Shown piece by piece: positions 57,501-64,000 of a DNA stretch of 64,000 bases. Numbering within the stretch: the stretch's first letter is position 1; every line of letters begins with the position of its first letter. The DNA is from Scatophagus argus (Eukaryota > Chordata > Actinopteri > Scatophagidae): assembly GCF_020382885.2 (NCBI RefSeq), contig NC_058511.1, positions 6,293,501 through 6,357,500 of the forward strand, written 5' to 3'. A program made the translations under genes and the position numbers. The notes beneath the pieces are model-generated. The model was given only the letters and a program-made list of their open reading frames with translations, made no database searches and had not been told where the DNA came from.

Positions 57501-60500
57501 TGGTGGCCTAGAGGTTGGAGAAGCGGCTTGTGATCGGAGGGTCACTGGTTCGATTCCCCCACCGGAAGGGGAGGAAAAATTTGGGTGTGGTGGAGTGATT
57601 AATGCGAAAAAACGCCCCCCCCCCCTTCATTAGCCGGCTGATGTGCCCTTGAGCAAGGCACTTAACCCCCCAATATGCTTCCCGGGTGCTTGATGCTGCC
57701 CACTGCTCCTGTGTGTGTTTCACTGCATGTAATTTGCCAGGTGTTGCATGTGTGTGTTCAGCTAAGGATGGGATAAATGCAGTAGTCAAATTCAGTATGT
57801 GTGTATGTAAAACTACATATACTGTCAATAAAAGTTGATTCTATTCTCTTAAATGTGAGGTCTTAGAGGGACTGTGCAAAATAAACTGAGGCAATCCAAA
57901 ACGGTCTCAGGTCTGAGTCACTGGGTGAAGTGCTGAGTCTTAAATTCTGTCACTCTGCTCTGTCTTCACTTTGGCTTCTGCACTAGCGAGACTCAGGTCT
58001 GACATCTTGAAGGACTGGAACAATTCCTCCACCCACATCCATACAAGGATGCACTCCACAGCTCCCTGCGGTTCTATTTCTACAGGAGGTAGAGGAGGGG
58101 AGTTTCCATTCAAAGTCCCTTATGAGCTAACGCTGGAACCACCCACAGTGACGTCCCTGAGGGAGGACGGACTGCAAATAAAGAGGAACAACAGTTCTCT
58201 GGAAGTACAAAGACATAAATAATGTCACTGTTTCCACAATCAAGATACTGAGTAAGAGGAAGTCGCTCTGGATTGAAAAATTCCAGGAGAAGCTGCAGAA
58301 TGCTTATGTAGTGGCAAACGAGTCACGTTGCACTCACCTGGTATAAATTGTTTTGGATGTCCAGGACTTCTTTTGGGAATAGCTGTATCAACTGTTGAGC
58401 AATGTATTCTTCTTCATGGATGATTGCTAAGTGGAGGATTCTACAGGAGCAGCAAAGGGAAATAAACATCTTTATTCACTGTGCCTGCAAAAACTTGCAC
58501 GCTTGCTTTCTTTCACATTGAGCAATCGACCCCCAAAAAAGCAGTAGAGTTGAGTAATAAAGAGAGAGAGGAAAAAAAGACTGCATTTCAACAAGTCAAT
58601 CTGTTGCCTCACAATTTTCCTCAGTATTCATCTCAAGAGACTGCCTCGAAACTTCACATTTAGTGGGCTGAATGACAAGATTTACTGGCTGCACAATCCA
58701 AACTTTGTTTAGAGAAGACAGTATAGCCAGCCGTCCGAGCCAAAGGGCACGTTAAAATGGCCTATAAGTCAGTGCATCATTGTAGGTTTTGGTTTAAAAG
58801 ACTCAGAGCAAATGATAAAACAAAAACCAAAACACACTAACCTCAAAACCTGAGTGGGAAGTTGTAGCAAACAAATGTGTGCAAAGAGCAGGAAATGGAA
58901 CAGAGCATTAGAGCTTAATTTAGACTAACCCAGAACAACACAGAAAGCCTCTCATCTGTAAAAGGATTCGAAAAGATTCTTATCAAAGTTTAGCTTCAAG
59001 CTGCTTCACATTTCTGTAGCATCAGCCTGCATATCCAGAGGTGAAACTGTCACAAAACTGCACGAGGATGTCACTTTGTTGAAGCATTCGGTGTCGGGCC
59101 GCTAATAACAATTAAACTGCAAATTATTTTCACTTTTGCACTGTCAAAACATTGCAAAAAAAATGTGATGTCATCAAATTGCTTCTTTTTTCCCCCCGAA
59201 ACCAAAGACTCTTCATTTTCTATCACTTCTATCTAACTGAAATCATTTACAAAAATGAACTGACAACAAATTAATTCCCCTTACTCGACTGTTCGATTAA
59301 CAGACTTTCCTGTGCAGCTCCGGCGTGGTGTACTGTAAGTACTGTAAAGTGTAAGCCCCTGCAGCTACATCAATGAGTTTTTCCTTCCTGCAGAGCGAAT
59401 GTCTTTTAATTATGCAGAGACAGACAGACAGTGTGGGATCAAACGTTCCTGCAAAATGTCACAGTGCAGACTTCTCACTCAGCTGTCTGCTGCGAAAACT
59501 TCAATAACTTCAGTGGTGCAACAACGTAATTCACTTAATGTCCCAAAAGTATAACAGTGAGCTGCCTGCTCTGACACATACAATGCAATGGATGATATAT
59601 TACTTGTGCTTTTTAACTGGTGGATCAATGTAATCCATTTACATTATGCGGCATCATATTTGCTTTGCATTTGCTTTGTTTTCACAGCCCGGAACAAAAG
59701 AACTCGATGGTAATCTTTAACGAATTGGAAATCTTCACAAAAAGTTCCCATCCTACAAAAAAAAGTACTGTTTGAAAAGTCTGTACCGCAGGTGCATAAA
59801 TTGCAGCATCACTCTCGTGACAAAATAAATAAAAATCATCATATCCGGTCCCTGTGCGCGGTATAATCATTTATTAGTAGAATAACAAAAACAATCAGCA
59901 GCATTTAAGTCGATTTTCATGCTAAAAAAATAAAAAATAAAAATAGACTTCTCATATGTGAAGATTTGCTGCTTTTCTTTGTCTTAAACAGGACATATTT
60001 GGGCTTTGGGACAGTTTTTGAACAAAACCGGCAATGTGAATGCTACACTGGGCTCCAAGAAAATGTGCCGAGCCTTGTTTTCAGCATTTTCTGTTTTATA
60101 GATCAAACAGAAAATGAATAATCCTGAGTTGCAGCACTAATTATAACTGAAACAGAGTGCAACCAAGTACACGTCTTTCCATAAAAACCAGACGGTTTTC
60201 ATCCATCAATCACCCCTCCATTGGTCTAAGTGAAGTGATGATGTGTCTCAGGGGGAAAGTATCCCGATACGTAGGTGAGTCAGGCGACTAAAAAATGTCA
60301 TCAGTGACTGAATTAAACGTCTGCAGATTAATTACAAACCAGTCAGCCCTGTGAGAAAACATCATATTGTGAAAGGGACTTCCTGGTTTCCTGGATTTGA
60401 ATGAATAAGAAGTTGAAGAAAAAAAAAATCCCACAGGGGAAAAAAATAATGTCTGCATGATTCTCTCTCGGTCGAAGTAGCGCAGTGTGTGGCGTGTTTC

Positions 60501-62208
60501 AGTTTTTCTTTTTTTTCCCCTCCATGACAGGTACATCTATAGTTGGGTCGTGATAATGAAACCATGTGGTCCCAACAATCAGTAGCGGAAATAAAAAGAG
60601 GTCAGAGACGCAAAAACACGTCTACAATGCTGTGAATACATCAATAGCCGGATTACACCAGTGTCTGCAGCTGTCAGACGGATGACAGAGCGAACACATG
60701 ATGAGTGGGTCACACTAGAAGGTCTACACGGGTTCACGAGGCTGAGCGTGGAGGCCGAGGTGTTTGGACTGCATGCAAAAAGCTGCAGTTTCATTCAGCC
60801 AAACAGAGAAGTGAACACTGTGACAGGTAACTGACTTTTCTGAGCGCCTGGTCTGATAAGGAGGGGGGGAGGGGGGAATAAAGAAAGAAAAAGAAAGAGA
60901 CAGAAGCTAGTGAACCGTGGGATCCACCAATAAAAACACACACACACACACACACCCCGTCCCATCCTGATCGACAAGTTTCTTGGATCAAAAGCCATCC
61001 ACACTGCCGCCTCACAGCATGTGCTTTGTCTGTGCAGCACGGGGAAGTCCAGGCCAATCTGTTTCACTTCTGTTTTCTGACAGAGAGAGACGCCGTCCAC
61101 ATTCATGACAAGGACAAAGTTCATTTAAAAAAGCCTGCAGTATCGCACCGCAATGAAATCCCCTTCAAAACCAGCAGCACAGGAAGAACTCTGCCTCAAA
61201 TTCTTAATAAACTGCACTTTGTGGACGTTTTAGCAACTCCAGTGGAATAGTAAAAAAATAAGAATTCATTAGCTGCTTGCACCATTAATAAAACTGAATC
61301 AGTCTAATTACTGATTAGTCTCTCAAAACCTGAACCAGCAACTAGTCTGACAACTGAGGGCCCTTGTTATAAAACAAGAAATGCTGAATATTTTCTGGAT
61401 CCAGCTTTTCAAATGTGAGCATTTGCTGCTTTTCTCTGTTTCTTTTCCATTGTGTATCAAATATCTTTGGGTTTTGGACTGTTTAGTTGGACAAAACAAG
61501 ACTATTGGACTTTGAGATCGTATGATGGGCATTTATCACCATTTTCTGACAGCAAGCAAAATAATTAATGACTGAGATGATAATTATTATTTGCAGCACC
61601 GACCACCAAAGCTGCTGATGTTAAAATCACCTGTGCGCGCTGACAGGGCTGATTAACCTAACCACGCGCAAAGTGACAGGGGTTGGAGTTTAAAAAATAA
61701 ACTTATGAGCTAATAAAAAAGAAAATTGTCTCTTTTTCCAGCTTTGCGCAATCCTGCAAACTACTTCGTGACAGACGGACAGAAAAAAAAAAAACTACGG
61801 AGGAAAAAAAGCTGCTGAGAACTCAAAGAGAGAAAGAAAAGGATTTTGCTTTTACATAAGAAAGTGAGAAAAATAAACACAAACATACGTGTCTCCATCT
61901 TCAGTAATAGTTGTGAGCAAATTCTCCTCCTGTTCAGAGAGTTCAGAGATCTGCGCTTGCTCCTCTTTGGCGCTGGAAAGCGAGCAATCCCCCACGATTT
62001 CTGAGAGACTATCCACCGTGATGGACGAGGAGCCGTACGCTGAGTCCAGGCGCTCATCCCCGGTGGAAAACTTGTCCCTCGGCCCGCTGAAGTCGGCGCT
62101 CGGCTCCCGGGGCTCTTCTGACTTCAGTATGGAGCGATACGAGTCAATGCCCGAGTCTGTGCGGCTATCCTCCAGCAAGTCATCTTTCCTACAGTCGTCG
62201 CTCGCCAT
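54554..62208 (-). CDS. nfkbie: NF-kappa-B inhibitor epsilon (I-kappa-B-epsilon)
   Basis: Six exons on the minus strand: 61889-62208 (ATG), 58338-58440, 56635-56845, 56278-56366, 55176-55424 and 54554-54622 (TGA). They give 1041 bases, or 346 aa. The short human form starting MSEARK has about 361, also in six coding exons. The ATG sits in a strong Kozak context (GCCACCATGG), and the upstream frame has no other ATG before a stop at 62386. The degron DSGIDS (Ser19 and Ser23) is the IKK phosphorylation and beta-TrCP site. Six ankyrin repeats follow, from DGDTILHLAIIHEEEY to NGCTPLHLAVGR, with QNW at the inter-repeat position as in the mammalian protein. The last exon codes ILALFPFDDIQISG, the conserved C-terminal tail. 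The protein holds Rel dimers in the cytoplasm and is a delayed negative-feedback regulator of NF-kB. Neighbour slc35b2 matches the human order. Confidence 0.96.
55600..55655. repeat. Low-complexity ATA/AAG repeat in an nfkbie intron
   Basis: ATAATA units run into GAAGAAGAA units between the exons ending at 55424 and starting at 56278. It is a simple repeat with no sign of coding. Confidence 0.75.
56955..57040. repeat. Possible third copy of the nfkbie-intron dispersed repeat
   Basis: TTTGAGGATGTGCTGCTGCT followed by TTCTCTGGATTTAAAACATG resembles the start of the repeat at 61400-61610 (TGTGAGCATTTGCTGCTTTT). It is more degenerate than the other two copies. Confidence 0.35.
57495..57845 (+). 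mobile_element. tRNA-derived SINE in an nfkbie intron
   Basis: An internal polymerase III promoter is visible: A box TGGCCTAGAGGTTGG (57503-57517) and B box GGTTCGATTCC (57547-57557). A conserved central block follows, including GAGCAAGGCACTTAACCCCC (near 57652-57672) and GCTGCCCACTGCTCCTGTGT. The 3' end is GATGGGATAAATGCAGTAG followed by an AATAAA-containing tail. The layout and central block are those of fish V-SINE-like elements as I remember them. It is inserted antisense to nfkbie. An 11-base C run at 57615-57625 interrupts it. Confidence 0.85.
59938..60160. repeat. Dispersed repeat in nfkbie intron 1, copy A
   Basis: The stretch starts GTGAAGATTTGCTGCTTTTC, continues ATTTGGGCTTTGGGACAGTT and ends near AATGAATAATCCTGAGTTGC followed by AGCACTA. 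These landmarks recur in the same order and orientation in copy B at about 61400-61610. From memory it is a common percomorph non-autonomous element. Confidence 0.65.
60936..60954. repeat. (CA)n microsatellite in nfkbie intron 1
   Basis: A short uninterrupted CA run of about 19 bases, between copies A and B of the dispersed repeat. Confidence 0.9.
61400..61610. repeat. Dispersed repeat in nfkbie intron 1, copy B
   Basis: The landmarks are GTGAGCATTTGCTGCTTTTC, CTTTGGGTTTTGGACTGTTT, GATGGGCATTTATCACCATT, TTTTCTGACAG and TTATTTGCAGCACCGACC. They align in order with copy A at 59938-60160. It lies about 280 bases from the first coding exon of nfkbie. Confidence 0.65.
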
Positions 62209-62820
62209 GGTGGCGGAGGCTCGGCTGGGTTTCCCCCTCCCGCCGATCCCTGCGGATTTAGAGGCTACAAACGCGAGCTGTCGCCGCTCGGTGCTCGGTG
62301 ATGTGACCGGACTCCGAGGAGAGGCTGCTGACACCTGAGGAAACCACCGCTCCTTTGTGAAACCAGAGGAATGAGCCGCTACGTTTCATGCCACTAACCA
62401 ACACACACAACCTCACAGCAGCAGGCCTTCATGGTTTTGGTTTTTTTTTTGTTTAAAAAAAAAACTCGATTACTGACTTTTTAGAAAGTTTTAAAATAAG
62501 CTACGATCATTCCAGACCTCCTGAAATCGGTTAAAACACGCGAAATGAGTCGAAAACGGCTGCTAGTCGTCTACATATCCGGTTAGAGCATGAGCTCCAG
62601 GCGGAGGGCATATGAGCAATGAAATGCGATAAGGGGAAGCGCTGACATGTGAAAGGCGAAGCTGTTTTGGTCACGCGGGGGAATCCCCAGTGCGCGTGAA
62701 CGATCACAAACTTCTGCTGTTACAGCGTCAAGGTCTGCTGGGCTGGTAGTTACAGCGGAAGTGACTATTTCAAAATAAAACTCCAGACCCTAAAGAGGCT
62801 TGCTTTCATACTGCGTTCAA
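62209..62820 (-). promoter_or_regulatory. nfkbie upstream/promoter region
   Basis: This region immediately precedes the nfkbie start codon on the minus strand. It contains a CpG-bearing stretch and a strong kappa-B site at 62677-62688. No TATA box is obvious. The cap site is not defined. Confidence 0.5.
62677..62688. promoter_or_regulatory. NF-kappa-B binding site upstream of nfkbie
   Basis: GGGGGAATCCCC contains GGGGAATCCC, which fits the kappa-B consensus GGGRNWYYCC and is nearly palindromic. It lies about 470 bases upstream of the nfkbie ATG. Mammalian NFKBIE is a known NF-kB target, so this is a plausible autoregulatory site; binding is inferred. Confidence 0.6.
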
Positions 62821-62829
62821 AACAACACA

Positions 62830-64000
62830 AAACACAGGATTGTTTTCGACTGTTTTAGGAAAATTTACTAAAAATCTGGCTCTAATTAAATTATTTTCCG
62901 AGGACGAGGGCTTCAGCCCTGAAAGTGTGAGAAAACCTTTTGAAAAAGTGTATATGTATGACACTCATCTCCAGGAATGGATTCTTTACCTTACTGATCA
63001 AATTAAATATAAAAAAAAGTTTTAAAAAAAGTTACAGTACTAGAAGTTAAGATCACTCAGTCTGAGTCTTCTCAGTTGACTCTTGATCTCAATAAGACAC
63101 GTTCAACACACGAGTTTTATTTTCTCAAGTCGAAACCGGAAGCCCCAAACCTATGCAGTAGTTGGCTTGTCAGTGGTTTCACCATTAAACTACAAACACT
63201 TTATATTCAAGGGGGCTTCAGCCCTTATCTGAGAAGCCGCAAAACCCGAGTTTAATTTACATAAATCTTGCAGAATTTAATTTGACAGGCGCACTGCAGA
63301 GTCATTATGAAGCAATGTGAGCTATGTGCTCGTGGCTTAGAGCAAACTGCACTTTGACAAATAGTCTTATGTAACTCTGCAGTAGTTGTTTGGGACACCT
63401 GTGAGGGAGCTCCTGTATCTGTCCATTGATAGATTCAAATAATCGTTTAAATCGTCTGAGAAAGTATGGAACAAAATACCTTTGTTTGGCCAGTATTTTC
63501 TGTCATGGGCCGACGCCTGTGTAGCGGAAAAATAAATATGTGTCAGCAGACTTTAAAGTTTCATTTTTTTGACCTCCCAAAAGTTCAGGAATAACCCAGC
63601 CATCATTTCTTGTTTCCTTTACCATCATGAAAATGCTTGTTGCGGTTTGGCCGTGAGAGGGCTCACTCACACACCCCCTGCTCTCTGCTCTGAAAGGGCC
63701 AGATTCACCATAAACACAGTCTATAAAACAATAGCGACTGTGAAACAGAAACCTTTACTGCTGCCAAGAGCCGCCATCTTTTTATGTAATCAACTGTTAT
63801 GTTTAGTTATTTCATTGTAATGCAAGCAGCAGTCCAGTCCAATGTCCATACTGTGGGCTATGATAAACAAGGACTTGTGTGCCAGGGTTGTAAGGTTCCT
63901 GTGTAAATACTGCTGTTTCCAAAGGAGAAACAGAAATGATAGGAATGTGGGCTATTCTTCAACAAATCATTCATCTTCTTATTATGCACTCCTGTAGTTC
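62830..64000. other. Region beyond nfkbie with no supported gene
   Basis: About 1.2 kb to the window edge have no coding exon I can support. The palindromic word GGGCTTCAGCCCT occurs at 62908-62920 and again at 63213-63225. The stretch around 63640-63720 is more GC-rich but carries no open frame with coding character. Confidence 0.45.

Noticed and set aside
57547-57557. A stand-alone tRNA gene suggested by GGTTCGATTCC
   Set aside because: No cloverleaf closes around it; the context is the tRNA-derived head of a SINE.
62209-62334. N-terminal extension of nfkbie upstream of the chosen ATG
   Set aside because: The frame is open but has no ATG between 62208 and an in-frame stop at 62386-62388. 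The chosen ATG has an excellent Kozak context and precedes the conserved degron at the expected distance.

Overview
The window is nuclear DNA of a bony fish, most likely a spiny-rayed teleost. It has split vertebrate genes with GT/AG introns, compact but repeat-bearing introns, AT-rich non-coding DNA, CA/TG microsatellites, a tRNA-derived SINE and other fish-type dispersed repeats. There are no prokaryotic features. I rebuilt seven protein-coding genes exon by exon. In every case the splice phases closed and the joined protein had close to the family's usual length.

Layout, left to right. (1) 317-11717 (+): the 3' twelve coding exons of mpp5/pals1, a polarity scaffold; its 5' end lies outside the window. 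(2) 13524-16115 (-): atp6v1d, V-ATPase subunit D, 9 exons, 248 aa. (3) 17358-20819 (+): eif2s1, eIF2-alpha, 7 coding exons, 315 aa, with the regulatory serine present. (4) 22673-31870 (-): rbm25, an RRM/PWI splicing factor, 16 coding exons, 808 aa. (5) 35342-40263 (+): hsp90ab1, cytosolic HSP90-beta, 11 coding exons, 728 aa, with a TATA box and a non-coding first exon upstream. (6) 47374-51703 (-): slc35b2, the Golgi PAPS transporter, 4 exons, 433 aa. (7) 54554-62208 (-): nfkbie, I-kappa-B-epsilon, 6 exons, 346 aa.

The genes alternate in strand for the most part. Two pairs are head-to-head (atp6v1d/eif2s1 and rbm25/hsp90ab1). Three pairs are tail-to-tail (mpp5/atp6v1d, eif2s1/rbm25 and hsp90ab1/slc35b2). 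As I recall the human map, genes 1-4 match neighbours or near neighbours on 14q23-q24, and genes 5-7 match the consecutive trio on 6p21. The window therefore crosses a junction of two human synteny blocks, between rbm25 and hsp90ab1.

The genes are mostly housekeeping or stress genes and do not form a single pathway. Loose themes are translation and proteostasis (eif2s1, hsp90ab1) and NF-kB feedback (nfkbie, with a near-perfect kappa-B site upstream). Intergenic space is mostly small. The exception is about 5.6 kb between hsp90ab1 and slc35b2, which holds repeats, a degenerate Tc1/mariner-like relic and G/C tracts. I found no convincing new system. The most interesting items are the synteny junction, the kappa-B sites, the GCTAAC/TTAGC clusters at promoters, and dispersed repeat families recognisable from copies inside the window.
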